Counted from the stretch's first letter, positions 53,362 to 62,576 are shown. The stretch is DNA of 62,857 nt from Oceanobacter kriegii DSM 6294 (GCF_000422845.1 NZ_AUGV01000022.1:1-62857), one strand, 5' to 3'. Translations and numbers: made by a program. The notes: generated by a model not told the origin, from the letters alone.

Positions 53362-54111
53362 ATGCTGGGTTTTGATCTCGGTTTCTGGATATTGGCAATA
53401 CTGGCGGTGTGGGTGACTGGCGTTTCCAAATCTGGCTTTGCCGGCGGGGTAGGCGTGATTGCTGTACCGCTGCTGGCGCTTTACATCGATCCTCGTCAGG
53501 CAGCCGCCATTATGTTGCCGCTGTTGGTGTTGATGGATGCGGTCAGCATGAAAGCCTGGTGGGGCAAACTGAACCTGACTCAATATCGCCGCTTGATTGG
53601 CCCTGCTTGCATCGGCATCGCGATTGGGTATTTCACGTTTGATCTGCTGAATGCCGACCTCATCAAGATTGTTCTGGGTGTTTTATCCATCGTTTTCTGT
53701 CTCTGGGGCTTTGCCAGCAACCTTCAATTGGGTGAAACAAAAACCGGCAACCCATGGATTGCACGACTGTGCGGCACCATTACCGGCTTTACCAGTTTTC
53801 TCGCTCACGCTGGTGGGCCACCGTTGAATTTGTACCTGTTGCCACTGCGACTGCCACGTCCGGAATATCTCGCCACAGTGATCTTTACCATCGCCACCGT
53901 CAATCTGGTGAAACTGGTTCCTTATGCCATGCTGGGGCAGTTGAATGGCGATAACTTATTGATTTCGTTGATATTGATGCCAGTGGCCTGGCTCGGTGCC
54001 AAGTACGGAATTCGCTTGCAGGCGGTAATCAGCGACCAATGGTTCTATCGGATTATCTACTCGGCGCTGGGTTTGATCGGTGCAAAATTACTGCTGGATA
54101 CGCTGTTTTGA
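53362..54111 (+). CDS. TSUP-family (TauE/SafE) membrane permease
   Basis: This 249-aa protein has about eight helices with the TSUP pattern: GVSKSGFAGGVGVIAVPLLAL in the first half, mirrored by TGFTSFLAHAGGPPLNLYLL in the second. Members export or import small sulfur- or carbon-containing anions, so the substrate here is open. I chose ATG at 53362; the frame extends upstream to 53299 without a good start. Confidence 0.88.
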   Translation: MLGFDLGFWILAILAVWVTGVSKSGFAGGVGVIAVPLLALYIDPRQAAAIMLPLLVLMDAVSMKAWWGKLNLTQYRRLIGPACIGIAIGYFTFDLLNADLIKIVLGVLSIVFCLWGFASNLQLGETKTGNPWIARLCGTITGFTSFLAHAGGPPLNLYLLPLRLPRPEYLATVIFTIATVNLVKLVPYAMLGQLNGDNLLISLILMPVAWLGAKYGIRLQAVISDQWFYRIIYSALGLIGAKLLLDTLF

Positions 54112-54322
54112 GTTGTCTGAAAATTCATCAAAATAAAGGGTGATTTCAAAATCATCCATTACAGAATTGATATGAACGTGGCTGAAACATTCATTTAGTG
54201 ACGTTGGAACAATCTGACTAGTATCGGCTTGCAGTTGAGGGAGCGAGCCGATTCCTAATCATCTTACTCGCTCCTGTTTCGGACTACAGAAACGACTATA
54301 AAAACAATAGAGAGCTGAAAAG

Positions 54323-55615
54323 ATGAAGCACGAGCATAACAACAACGCCCGTACATCCGTTATTTCTCCAAAGGCTTTGGTTCTGGCTGTTGCCGCTGCC
54401 ACTGCCATGCCTGCTATCGCCGACGATAGCCCATTCCATGCTTACTTCCGTACCGGCATCGGTTCTTCTATCGATGGTGGTGATCAGGTTTGCTACAAGG
54501 CCAAAGGCGCACCGTCCAAGTACCGTCTGGGTAACGAGTGCGAAACCTACGCCGCAGTTCGTCTGATTACCGACAAGGAAGTAGAAGGCGCTGGCAAGTT
54601 CAAGATGACCACTGAAATCATCTACGAAACTGACCAGAACTCCGACTGGGAACAGATCAACGGCAACACCTCTTCCGCCGACCGTATCTCCATCCGTCGT
54701 TTCAACGTTGAAGGTACTGACGTTATCGAAGCCCTGCCAGGCGCGACTCTGTGGATTGGTAAGCAGTTTGTTGATCGTCAAAACGTTCACATCAACGACT
54801 TCTTCTACTACGACCCGAAAGGCCCGGGTGTAGGTCTGAAAAACGTCGACGTAGGTTTTGGTAAGCTGGGTGTTGCCTGGTTACGTAACGGCTCTACCGA
54901 CGCGACCGATGGTGAAGGTGATTCCGGTAACTACGTTAACAACACCTACGATTTCCGCATCAGCAAAATGGAAGTTGCCGACAACGTATCGGCTGAAGTC
55001 GGCCTGACTCTGGGTTCTACCAGCGGTACTGACGGTCTGGCTTACGAAGGTGCCAACAACTCCGGCTCTCTGGTAACCCTGAACTTCATGTTCAACGACG
55101 TGTTGGGTGGCAACAACAAGCTGACCATTCAACAAGCCAACGACGGCATGATTTCTTCTACCAACACTGGTAACCAGAACGGTACTCTGGAAGGCGACTT
55201 CTTCCGTATTATCGACTCTGGTGTGACTTCTCTGGCCGATAACGTAGAAGCCCAGTACGTGGTGGTATACGAAGACAAGAACGTAGACAACAGCGCGACC
55301 AACACCGGTCACGAGTGGCTGTCTGCCGGTATTCGTCCGGTTGTTCAGTGGGGTGGTTACTCCAACACAGCGTTTGAAGTTGGCTACGATCAGGTGAAAG
55401 ACAAGTTCTCTGGCGATACCAACAGCATGACCAAGTTCACTGTTGCCCAGCAGTTCTCTGCCGGTTCCAAGTTCTTCTCTCGTCCAGCCCTGCGTATGTT
55501 CGCTACTTACGCCATGTGGAACGACGAAGGTCAGAACAGCAACTCTGGTGGTGTGACGCCAGCGGATGCAACCAGCGGCCTGAGCTTCGGTGCACAAACC
55601 GAAGTGTGGTTCTAA
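54323..55615 (+). CDS. LamB-type (maltoporin-like) outer-membrane porin
   Basis: This 430-aa protein has a signal peptide (about 1-34, ending PAIADD). The LamB family markers are FHAYFRTGIGSS near the mature N-terminus, KYRLGNECETYAAVRL, and the terminal strand LSFGAQTEVWF ending in aromatic Phe. Such porins are 18-stranded trimers that usually admit sugars; some relatives serve other polyols or acids. No sugar genes are near. It is placed beside anion permeases at the edge of the shikimate island, so a non-maltose ligand is likely. Confidence 0.88.
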   Translation: MKHEHNNNARTSVISPKALVLAVAAATAMPAIADDSPFHAYFRTGIGSSIDGGDQVCYKAKGAPSKYRLGNECETYAAVRLITDKEVEGAGKFKMTTEIIYETDQNSDWEQINGNTSSADRISIRRFNVEGTDVIEALPGATLWIGKQFVDRQNVHINDFFYYDPKGPGVGLKNVDVGFGKLGVAWLRNGSTDATDGEGDSGNYVNNTYDFRISKMEVADNVSAEVGLTLGSTSGTDGLAYEGANNSGSLVTLNFMFNDVLGGNNKLTIQQANDGMISSTNTGNQNGTLEGDFFRIIDSGVTSLADNVEAQYVVVYEDKNVDNSATNTGHEWLSAGIRPVVQWGGYSNTAFEVGYDQVKDKFSGDTNSMTKFTVAQQFSAGSKFFSRPALRMFATYAMWNDEGQNSNSGGVTPADATSGLSFGAQTEVWF

Positions 55616-55660
55616 GTCTTACTGGTTTAATCCATATCGGGAGTTCCAATTGGCGTTGGC

Positions 55661-55690
55661 CGTCAGGTGCCTTGACCTGACGGTTTCATA
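55661..55690 (+). terminator. Terminator after the porin gene
   Basis: CGTCAGGT and ACCTGACG form a stem followed by GTTTCAT. Confidence 0.7.
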
Positions 55691-55711
55691 ACAGAACTTG
55701 TTATGTTCTCC

Positions 55712-55740
55712 CCGAAAACCGGCTCTGGCCGGTTTTCCCA
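55712..55740. terminator. AAAACCGGC hairpin 1
   Basis: AAAACCGGC and GCCGGTTTT pair around TCTG. This is the first of three similar hairpins in the 485-bp gap between the porin and bfd. Confidence 0.75.
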
Positions 55741-55774
55741 ATTGGACCTTCTTCTTCATTATTTATATGAAGCG

Positions 55775-55806
55775 TTAAAACCGGCCTTGAGCCGGTTTTT
55801 TGGTTT
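55775..55806. terminator. AAAACCGGC hairpin 2
   Basis: AAAACCGGC and GCCGGTTTTTT pair around CTTGA, with a six-T tail. Confidence 0.8.
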
Positions 55807-55855
55807 CTGTGTACCTGTGATCTGCCGTGATCTGGGCTGCGACAACAATGCTTCC

Positions 55856-55919
55856 TTCGCGAATAAATTCGCTCCTACACGTTTGTGCAGATAATAGTCG
55901 GAGAAGTTAGGGTGTGCAC
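55856..55919. repeat. REP-like element, copy 1
   Basis: The 64-bp unit begins with TTCGCGAATAAATTCGCTCC, which contains the palindrome GCGAAT..ATTCGC followed by GCTCCTACA. This is the layout of REP elements in pseudomonads and relatives. It is repeated at 55941 with 60 of 64 bases identical. Confidence 0.85.
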
Positions 55920-55940
55920 AGAAACAAGCATCTGTCCCTC

Positions 55941-56004
55941 TTCGCGAATACATTCGCTCCTACAGGTTTGTGCAGGTAATAGTCGGAGAAGGTAGGGTGT
56001 GCAC
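55941..56004. repeat. REP-like element, copy 2
   Basis: Direct copy of the unit at 55856, offset by 85 bp, differing at four positions. The GTTTGTGCAG-TAATAGTCGG part after the palindrome is conserved too, so the repeated block is longer than a plain REP. Confidence 0.85.
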
Positions 56005-56052
56005 GGCGTACCGAAAAGAGCGATTCAGCTCTGCCTGAACACAAACGGCAGG

Positions 56053-56086
56053 CACAAAAAAACCGGCCTTGGCCGGTTTTCTTCTT
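56053..56086. terminator. AAAACCGGC hairpin 3
   Basis: AAAACCGGCC and GGCCGGTTTT form a nearly loopless stem (TT), with an A run on one side and T-rich DNA on the other. It is placed to end the bfd transcript on the minus strand. Confidence 0.8.
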
Positions 56087-56100
56087 CATTTCTCAATGAA

Positions 56101-56295
56101 TCAGCCGACTTCGGCAAACTCACAAGGTGGCAGGGTAGCTACGTGCTGACGAATCAGTTCTTTGGCAGCTTTACCACAGCAACCGCAATCGGTGGCAACA
56201 CCCAGGCTCTGGCGCATTTCAGCGTAGCTCTGGCCTTGCTCAACGGCGTCTTTAACCTGCTGGTTGGTAACGGCTTTGCACAAACACACGTACAT
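56101..56295 (-). CDS. bfd: Bacterioferritin-associated ferredoxin
   Basis: This 64-aa protein has the Bfd [2Fe-2S] pattern C-x-C near the N-terminus (VCLCKAVT, Cys4 and Cys6) and C-x2-C near residue 40 (TDCGCCGKAA). It reduces iron in bacterioferritin to release it. ATG at 56295 is the family start; the frame extends 11 codons further without support. I see no clear Fur box upstream. Confidence 0.93.
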   Translation of the reverse strand: MYVCLCKAVTNQQVKDAVEQGQSYAEMRQSLGVATDCGCCGKAAKELIRQHVATLPPCEFAEVG

Positions 56296-56566
56296 ATGAA
56301 TGACCCTGCGATTGGGAATGACTATCAACAGGATTAAAGTTAGTTTAAGTGAGAAATGTTTGCAATCGCTTTTGAAAGAAAATTGTAAATTATTCGTATT
56401 TGTGAACCATTATTTTTCAGTTTGTTTTTTATCTGAGCCATTATCCCCAGAACGGTCGACTCGCCTACACTGTCACGATTCTGTAGAATACGGCGTCATT
56501 TTATGACGACGGGGCAGCAGCCCGGTTGTCCATCACCTCGAATCAGCGATACAGATAGGTAGTCCC

Positions 56567-57662
56567 TTGGAAATTAATCCGATCGTCGAGAACATCAAAG
56601 ACCTGCAAGCGCGTACTGACGTGCTTAGGGGGTATCTTTGACTATGCCAACAAGCAAGAACGCCTCGAAGAAGTAGAGCAGGAACTGGCTCAGCCAGACG
56701 TCTGGAACGACGCCGACCGTGCCCAGGACCTGGGTAAGGAACGTGCAGCGCTGGAAGTCGTGGTAAAAACCATCGATACCCTCGATACCGGCCTGGCAGA
56801 TGCCAAAGACCTGCTCGACATGGCGGTAGAAGAAGACGACGAAGACTCTGTAGAAGAAGTGAAATCCGAACTCGCTGAACTGCAAGCTCAGCTGGAAGTT
56901 CTGGAATTCCGTCGTATGTTCTCCGGCGAACTGGACCCGAACAACGCCTACCTGGAAATTCAGGCAGGCTCCGGTGGTACCGAAGCCCAGGACTGGGCCG
57001 AAATGATGTGCCGCATGTACCTGCGCTGGATCGACGCCCACGGCTTCAAGGGTGAGCTGATGGAAGCCTCCGACGGCGACGTTGCGGGCATCAAATCTGC
57101 CACCATCCGTATCGAAGGCGAATACGCTTATGGCTGGTTGCGTACTGAAACCGGTGTACACCGTCTGGTGCGCAAGAGCCCGTTCGACTCCGGTAACCGT
57201 CGTCACACCTCGTTCTCTTCCGTGTTTGTCTCCCCTGAAGTGGATGACAACATCGAAATCGAGATCAACCCGGCCGATCTGCGTATCGACGTATACCGCG
57301 CCTCCGGTGCTGGTGGTCAGCACGTTAACCGGACCGAATCGGCGGTACGTATTACCCACATGCCGTCCGGTATCGTGACCCAGTGTCAGAACGACCGCTC
57401 GCAGCACAAGAACAAAGACCAGGCCATGAAGCAGCTGAAAGCCAAGCTTTATGAAATGGAAATGATGAAACGCAGCGAAGAAGCCCAAGCACTGGAAGAC
57501 ACCAAGTCTGACATCGGTTGGGGCAGCCAGATCCGTTCCTACGTACTGGACGACTCCCGTATCAAGGACTTGCGTACCGGCGTAGAAACCCGCAACACCC
57601 AGCAAGTGCTGGATGGCGGTCTGGATATGTTTATTGAGGCTAGTCTGAAGAAAGGCCTTTAA
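56567..57662 (+). CDS. prfB: Peptide chain release factor 2 (with programmed +1 frameshift)
   Basis: The coding sequence is 56567-56638 joined to 56640-57662, giving 364 aa. Translation starts at TTG ([13 protein letters not shown]), reads 24 codons to CTT, meets UGA at 56639-56641, and shifts +1 to GAC TAT GCC. The body shows the stop-codon reading motif SPF ([14 protein letters not shown]) and the peptidyl-tRNA hydrolysis motif GGQ (GAGGQHVNR). RF2 reads UGA and UAA and so regulates itself. It is followed by lysS, the common order in gammaproteobacteria. Confidence 0.97.
56625..56642 (+). promoter_or_regulatory. Programmed +1 frameshift site of prfB
   Basis: CTTAGGGGGTATCTTTGAC: the internal Shine-Dalgarno AGGGGG sits 3 nt before CTT, followed by the slippery CUU-UGA-C. 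It matches the canonical E. coli sequence closely. Confidence 0.97.
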
Positions 57663-57667
57663 TTGTT

Positions 57668-57820
57668 CGTCGGACGTCTGATGCTGGACGTCTGATGCAG
57701 AACAAAGCGTCCGACGTCAGACCTCTGGCGTCCGACCAGAAAACGCGTCTTACGTCGACATTCGGCGTCCGACCGCTAACGAAACAACGCATCCGACGTC
57801 ATCCTTCCGACGTCAGACTT
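57668..57820. repeat. Degenerate repeats of a GTCCGACGTCAGAC core between prfB and lysS
   Basis: The core TCCGACGTCAGAC and shortened or inverted forms (GGACGTCTGATGC twice, CGTCCGAC several times, TCCGACGTCA twice) fill most of the 179-bp spacer. It is non-coding and could fold into alternative hairpins, since the core is partly palindromic (GACGTC). Confidence 0.8.
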
Positions 57821-57841
57821 TATACACAACCGGGTTAAAAA

Positions 57842-59359
57842 ATGACCGAACAAACTCAAACTGCTCAGGAAGAAAACAAGCTCATCGCCGAGCGTCGCGC
57901 CAAGCTGGAACAGCTGCGTGAAGGTAGCAAATCCAATGGCCACCCGAACGATTTCAAACGCGAGAACAAGGCCGGTGATCTGCAGGCAGCGTACGGTGAA
58001 ATGACCCGCGAAGAAATCGATGCACTGGGTGTTCGTGTTGCCGTTGCCGGTCGTCTGATGCGTCGTGGCGGTCCGTTCATCGGTCTGCAGGATGTTTCTG
58101 ATTCCATTCAGGTGTACCTGGGCAAGCCACTGCAGAAAGAATCCGAAGCCTGGCAGCTGCTGGACATCGGCGACATCGTGTCTGCCTCCGGTGTTCTGAG
58201 CAAGTCCGGCAAGGGCGAGCTGTACGTTAATGTTGAAGCAGTTGAAAACCTGCAGATTCTGACCAAGTCCCTGCGTCCGCTGCCAGACAAGTTCCACGGT
58301 CTGGCCGACCAGGAGATGAAGTACCGTCAGCGTTACGTTGACCTGATCACCAACGAAGAATCCCGTACTACCTTCCTGGTGCGCTCCAAAATCATCACTG
58401 CCATTCGTGGTTACCTGGCTGAGCGCGACTTCATGGAAGTCGAAACGCCAATGCTGCAAACCATTCCGGGCGGTGCCACGGCCAAGCCGTTCGAAACCCA
58501 CCATAACGCTATGGACATCGACATGTTCCTGCGTATTGCGCCAGAGCTGTACCTGAAGCGTCTGGTAGTGGGTGGCTTCGAACGCGTGTTCGAGATCAAC
58601 CGTAACTTCCGTAACGAAGGTGTGTCGACTCGTCACAACCCTGAGTTCACCATGATCGAGTTCTATCAGGCGTACGCGACTTACCACGACCTGATGGACA
58701 TCACCGAAGGCATGCTGAAGCACATCGCTGAAAGCGTACTGGGCACCACCACCATTGAATACGGTGAGTCCACCTACGACTTCGCGGCGCCGTTCCAGCG
58801 CATGACCATGGTCGAGGCAATCCTGAAGTACAACCCGAACATGGACGCTGCGGTATTTGCTGACCCTGAAGCCAACATCGACACCCTGAAAGCCTACGCC
58901 AAGCAAGTAGGTATCAAGGATTCCGAGAAGCAGGCAGCCTGGGGCCCTGGCAAGTACATCTGTGAAATCTTCGAAGAAACCGCCGAAGAGAAGCTGGATC
59001 AGCCAACCTTCATCACCGAATACCCATGGGAAGTATCACCGCTGGCCCGTCGTAACGACGACAACCCGTTCGTAACCGACCGCTTTGAATTCTTCGTTGG
59101 CGGCCGTGAGCTGGCTAACGGCTTCTCGGAGCTGAACGACGCCGAAGATCAGGCAGCGCGTTTCCGTAAGCAGGTAGAAGAGAAAGACGCCGGTGACGAC
59201 GAAGCCATGCACTACGATGCGGACTACGTCAACGCACTGGAATACGGCATGCCTCCGACCGCTGGTGAAGGCATTGGTATCGACCGTCTGGTGATGCTGT
59301 TTACTAACAGCCACACCATCAAGGACGTGATCCTGTTCCCGCACATGAAGCCGCTGTAA
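57842..59359 (+). CDS. lysS: Lysyl-tRNA synthetase, class II
   Basis: This 505-aa protein has an N-terminal OB-fold anticodon-binding domain (about 60-170). The class II catalytic core follows, with motif 1 near MEVETPMLQ, motif 2 [19 protein letters not shown] and motif 3 [14 protein letters not shown]. It charges tRNA-Lys. The length matches the E. coli enzyme (505 aa). Confidence 0.98.
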   Translation: MTEQTQTAQEENKLIAERRAKLEQLREGSKSNGHPNDFKRENKAGDLQAAYGEMTREEIDALGVRVAVAGRLMRRGGPFIGLQDVSDSIQVYLGKPLQKESEAWQLLDIGDIVSASGVLSKSGKGELYVNVEAVENLQILTKSLRPLPDKFHGLADQEMKYRQRYVDLITNEESRTTFLVRSKIITAIRGYLAERDFMEVETPMLQTIPGGATAKPFETHHNAMDIDMFLRIAPELYLKRLVVGGFERVFEINRNFRNEGVSTRHNPEFTMIEFYQAYATYHDLMDITEGMLKHIAESVLGTTTIEYGESTYDFAAPFQRMTMVEAILKYNPNMDAAVFADPEANIDTLKAYAKQVGIKDSEKQAAWGPGKYICEIFEETAEEKLDQPTFITEYPWEVSPLARRNDDNPFVTDRFEFFVGGRELANGFSELNDAEDQAARFRKQVEEKDAGDDEAMHYDADYVNALEYGMPPTAGEGIGIDRLVMLFTNSHTIKDVILFPHMKPL

Positions 59360-59378
59360 GCGTTGGATTGAGTGATCG

Positions 59379-59412
59379 AAACCCGATGTTGCAAGGCATC
59401 GGGTTTTTTGTT
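59379..59412 (+). terminator. Intrinsic terminator after lysS
   Basis: AACCCGATG and CATCGGGTT pair around TTGCAAGG, followed by TTTTTTG. Confidence 0.93.
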
Positions 59413-59442
59413 TCAGGGCGGCTGATAGAGGGAAACAATCTG

Positions 59443-60132
59443 ATGACATCTGTATCTGCAGGGAAGCCATCCCCGGCAACTTCATCCCCAGCAGCCTCAT
59501 CTCCAGAGGCTTGGAGTTCAATGGCGCTTACGGATGGCTTTGTTGATTTGAAAGCGCTGATGCCGAACCTGTGTGTTGAACTGGCTTACGCCAGCAGCGC
59601 CAACTTTACCGGTGCTGTGGTTGACGGTTATCAGGCCAATCGGGCGCTATTGACCGAACAAGCGGCCACGGCGTTACAGCGGGTGCAGCAGGCTCTGAAT
59701 GCACAAGGGCTCGGCTTGAAAATCTACGATGCCTATCGCCCGCAACGAGCGATCCCGTGTTTTCTGGCTTGGGCCAGCAACGATGATGAATCCACCAAAT
59801 CGACTTATTTCCCCAACCACGAAAAGTCCCAGCTGTTTGATTTGGGCTATTTGGGGCTGCATTCGGCGCATTGTCGTGGCAGCACCGTTGATCTCACGGT
59901 GATTGAACAGGACTCTGGCCGTGAGCTGGACATGGGCACCGCATTCGACTTCTTCGATCAAGCCTCATGGACCAGCTATCAAGCGCTGTCTTCTACACAG
60001 CTGGCAAACCGAACCTTGCTGGCTGAGCAAATGCAGCAACAGGGATTTGTCGGCTTCGAAATGGAGTGGTGGCATTTCACTTTGGCTGATGAGCCATTCC
60101 TCAACCGCAGTTTTGATTTCCCGGTGTGCTAA
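59443..60132 (+). CDS. VanX-type D-Ala-D-Ala dipeptidase (M15D)
   Basis: This 229-aa protein has the zinc peptidase motifs: YDAYRPQRA with the catalytic Arg, SAHCRGSTVDLTV with metal His and Asp, and EMEWWHF with catalytic Glu and metal His. It would split D-Ala-D-Ala from cell-wall turnover. I chose ATG at 59443 with AGAGGG about 10 nt upstream. Residues 2-26 are then a Ser/Pro/Ala-rich tract not found in VanX. ATG at 59521 (GGAG close by) would give a normal-length protein. No vanHA genes are near, so it is housekeeping like DdpX rather than resistance. Confidence 0.9.
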   Translation: MTSVSAGKPSPATSSPAASSPEAWSSMALTDGFVDLKALMPNLCVELAYASSANFTGAVVDGYQANRALLTEQAATALQRVQQALNAQGLGLKIYDAYRPQRAIPCFLAWASNDDESTKSTYFPNHEKSQLFDLGYLGLHSAHCRGSTVDLTVIEQDSGRELDMGTAFDFFDQASWTSYQALSSTQLANRTLLAEQMQQQGFVGFEMEWWHFTLADEPFLNRSFDFPVC

Positions 60133-60302
60133 CCGCTTTTTGCTCCTCTGTCACAGCGCAAAAGACAGGGGAGTCATGCCTGCCTGTATTGCCTACTAAC
60201 CCCGTTGGGATGCGAATCACACTTCTACAGAAAGCCTGCTGAAACCCTTGGGGGCTGGTCTAGATTGCAGTAGTACGTCGCAAACTGGCCGGGAGGCAAT
60301 CA

Positions 60303-61325
60303 ATGAAGCGGATGGGATGTGTAGGCAAGCTGGCAACATCCGGCACGGGTGAAGATCATTCCGCCGACATCGTCGGCCTGTTTAATGACCTCAGAGCCAT
60401 GCAGGGCGAGTCGTCGCTGCGTGGGGTATTTCTGGTTCACGGTCATGCATTTTTGCAGATACTGGAAGGCGAGCACCAGTGCATTGCCAACGCTGCGTAC
60501 AAAATCCGCCGTGATGCCCGGGTGGAAGACTGCGCCATTCTGCATGTGGGTGATATCGACGAGGCGTTTTTCAGCCACTGGAAAGTCAAATGCTTCCGCC
60601 CGGACTCGGCCGAGCATCGGCAATTTCTGGTTCGCATTCGTGACGAGGTGTTAGGCCCGGAAGTATTCCAGAACGAATTGGCTCGCAAGCGTTTCCAGGC
60701 GCTGTTTCCCAGTGCGCTCACTGATTTGGTTCCGGCAACACCAGAGAACGAAGTGTTTTCTGCGCCTGCCAGTGCCAACACCATTAGTAACGCCAGCACC
60801 AACACCTGCACCGGGGCCCCAGCCAATACCAGCGCTAACACCAGCACCATCAATAACGACCTCAAACAGCTCAGCTACAGCATTCATGCCTGGCCCAAGC
60901 CCGGCCAGATGAACCTGTCGCCACAAATCATGCGTTCTTGCGCCTTACTCAGCAGGCAACACATCAGCTACTCCGAATTGTTAAGCCGTGGGCTGTGGCA
61001 GAGCGTCAGCGAGTTTGAAGCCTTCTTGCAGCAACTGATGCGTCTGGGGGTGCTGGTTGCTCATCCAATGTCGTCGCCAGCGGTTGCCAGTGGAGCCTCA
61101 ATACGCAGCCGTGCAGAGTCACACACCTTTCCGCAGGCTAACGCTCGTGAGGTTGAGGGCAGGGTTAAAAGCAGGATCGAAAGTAAGGTTGAAAGCACGG
61201 CTAACCGAATGAACACAGCAGAGACTAGCCGTGAAGCGGCCACCGCCAGAGGTGACGCCACTGGCTCCGGCCGTTTTGGCGCCTTGATGCGCCGGTTTAT
61301 TTCATCCGCCAGAAAAGCGGGGTAA
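60303..61325 (+). CDS. Degenerate BLUF-domain protein, first gene of a GTPase/Roadblock operon
   Basis: ATG with GGAGG 6-7 nt upstream; 340 aa. Residues 1-115 fit the BLUF fold: [18 protein letters not shown] holds the conserved Gln52 and [17 protein letters not shown] follows, and FSHWKV keeps the Trp. The flavin-signalling Tyr of BLUF is missing (VGKLAT at that site), as is the conserved Asn (MQGESS). Photoactivity is therefore doubtful. Residues about 155-195 are an Asn/Thr/Ala linker. Residues 200-260 form a small helical domain ([20 protein letters not shown]). The C-terminal 80 residues are Arg/Ser/Ala-rich. The next gene starts 5 bp after the stop. Confidence 0.75.
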   Translation: MKRMGCVGKLATSGTGEDHSADIVGLFNDLRAMQGESSLRGVFLVHGHAFLQILEGEHQCIANAAYKIRRDARVEDCAILHVGDIDEAFFSHWKVKCFRPDSAEHRQFLVRIRDEVLGPEVFQNELARKRFQALFPSALTDLVPATPENEVFSAPASANTISNASTNTCTGAPANTSANTSTINNDLKQLSYSIHAWPKPGQMNLSPQIMRSCALLSRQHISYSELLSRGLWQSVSEFEAFLQQLMRLGVLVAHPMSSPAVASGASIRSRAESHTFPQANAREVEGRVKSRIESKVESTANRMNTAETSREAATARGDATGSGRFGALMRRFISSARKAG

Positions 61326-61330
61326 GGGCC

Positions 61331-62065
61331 ATGAACACAGCTGCAACACCAAACATCTACAAAAAGCTGGCGGTGGTCGGAGAAGTGGGGGCGGGGAAAA
61401 CCCAGCTGATTCAAACCATCAGTGAAATCTCGCCCTTCGCCACCGAAGCGCGTTCCAGCGTCGATATTGGCAAGGAATTCACCACGGTGGGAATCGACTA
61501 CGGCCGCTTATCGCTCGATGAGCACACCGCACTGGGCTTGTACGGGCTGCCCGGACAGCGCCGTTTCAGCATGTTGTGGGAAATGGTCAAGGGTGAACTT
61601 TGGGGGCTGGTGGTACTGGTCCGTTTTAAACCGCACGGCCAAACCGAGCAGGATTTACAGCAATTGGAACACCTGCTGGCGTTCTTTGAGCCGGGCCGTC
61701 ATCACATACCGGTGGTGGTGGGAATTACCCATAGCGAAGACGTCGACACAGCCGCATTGGAGCAGCTTAGCGAAGCGACCTTCGATGTTCTGACCAAACA
61801 TCAGGTGATTGCGCCCGTGGTGGCGGTAGACCCTCGACAGCTGGAGTCTTCGCTCACGCTGCTGGAGTTGATGCTGATCCTTAGTGAAGACGCCGACTGC
61901 GACCTGCATAACTTCGAAACCCAGTATCACGCGTTGCTGGATAGCCCTGACGCAGGTCCAGACGCAGGTTCCGACACTACTGATCCTCTTTCTGATACCG
62001 ATTCTATAAACACAGACTTTGCCAACACCGAGGCGATTGTCGCCCCACAACAAGGAATTGCCTGA
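61331..62065 (+). CDS. Small GTPase of the COG2229/MglA-like group
   Basis: This 244-aa protein has P-loop GEVGAGKT (about 17-24), an effector-type TTVGIDYG, and a G3 region [16 protein letters not shown]. That G3 matches the xGTPGQ..F form of COG2229 GTPases rather than DxxGQ of Ras. The G4 motif NKxD appears as THSED. The last 50 residues are an acidic Asp/Ser/Thr tail. GTPases of this kind pair with Roadblock proteins (MglA-MglB, conservons) to set polarity or signalling. ATG with AAGGG upstream; it is translationally linked to both neighbours. Confidence 0.82.
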   Translation: MNTAATPNIYKKLAVVGEVGAGKTQLIQTISEISPFATEARSSVDIGKEFTTVGIDYGRLSLDEHTALGLYGLPGQRRFSMLWEMVKGELWGLVVLVRFKPHGQTEQDLQQLEHLLAFFEPGRHHIPVVVGITHSEDVDTAALEQLSEATFDVLTKHQVIAPVVAVDPRQLESSLTLLELMLILSEDADCDLHNFETQYHALLDSPDAGPDAGSDTTDPLSDTDSINTDFANTEAIVAPQQGIA

Positions 62066-62066
62066 T

Positions 62067-62519
62067 ATGTCACAGTCGACTTTTCAAACGTCCCCGCAAT
62101 CCGCCTTTCAAACGACCTTGCTGGGCCTGTTCGATGACTGCCTGCAACGCTATGCCGGGGCCGAGTGTGTGTGTCTCAGCACCACCGACGGCTTTCCGGT
62201 GGCCAGCCGCACATTGGCGCACATTCAGTTTGAAGCGGATGCCATGGCCGCGGCGTCCAGCACGCTGTTTTCGGTCAGTAATGCGGTATCGCAGCAAATG
62301 CTGGATCGGCCGTTTCGGGTTGCGTTTGTAGAGTCCGAACGAGGCAATATGGCGTTTGTGTCGCTGAGTGTGGGGCAGCAGGATTATGTGCTGACCATGT
62401 CGGCCAGCGATGAAATGAACATTGGTCAACTGCGGGCCTTTATCAATCGCTTGGCCCGTCAAATCGTGGAGCAATGTGAGGCACCAGAAGCGCCCGCTTC
62501 TCGGCTGGCGGCGAGCTGA
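62067..62519 (+). CDS. Roadblock/LC7-domain protein (MglB-like)
   Basis: This 150-aa protein is a single Roadblock/LC7 domain: an N-terminal helix, AECVCLSTTDGFPVASRTL, a long helix AMAAASSTLFSVSNAVSQQM, then strands ERGNMAFVSLSVGQQDYVLTM and a C-terminal helix. Such proteins dimerise and act as GTPase-activating partners or scaffolds for MglA-like GTPases. ATG lies one base after the GTPase stop codon, so the two are surely co-translated. Confidence 0.85.
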   Translation: MSQSTFQTSPQSAFQTTLLGLFDDCLQRYAGAECVCLSTTDGFPVASRTLAHIQFEADAMAAASSTLFSVSNAVSQQMLDRPFRVAFVESERGNMAFVSLSVGQQDYVLTMSASDEMNIGQLRAFINRLARQIVEQCEAPEAPASRLAAS

Positions 62520-62576
62520 GTGCTGCACTTGAAGTTGTGTTGATCTAATGTGAGCTGCGTTTAGACGTTTTAGCCA

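Noticed and set aside
55759-56089. Small minus-strand frames translating to HKRVGANLFAKE-like peptides
   Set aside because: These come from reading through the REP-like repeats, a well-known source of false proteins.
56567-56641. Truncated prfB or frameshift mutation
   Set aside because: The UGA sits in the canonical AGGGGG...CUU UGA C context, so this is programmed frameshifting, not damage.
57776-58906. 376-codon minus-strand frame opposite lysS (and a similar one opposite prfB at 56625-57605)
   Set aside because: Antisense to essential, strongly recognised genes; the Val/His/Gln-rich translation is a codon-bias artefact.
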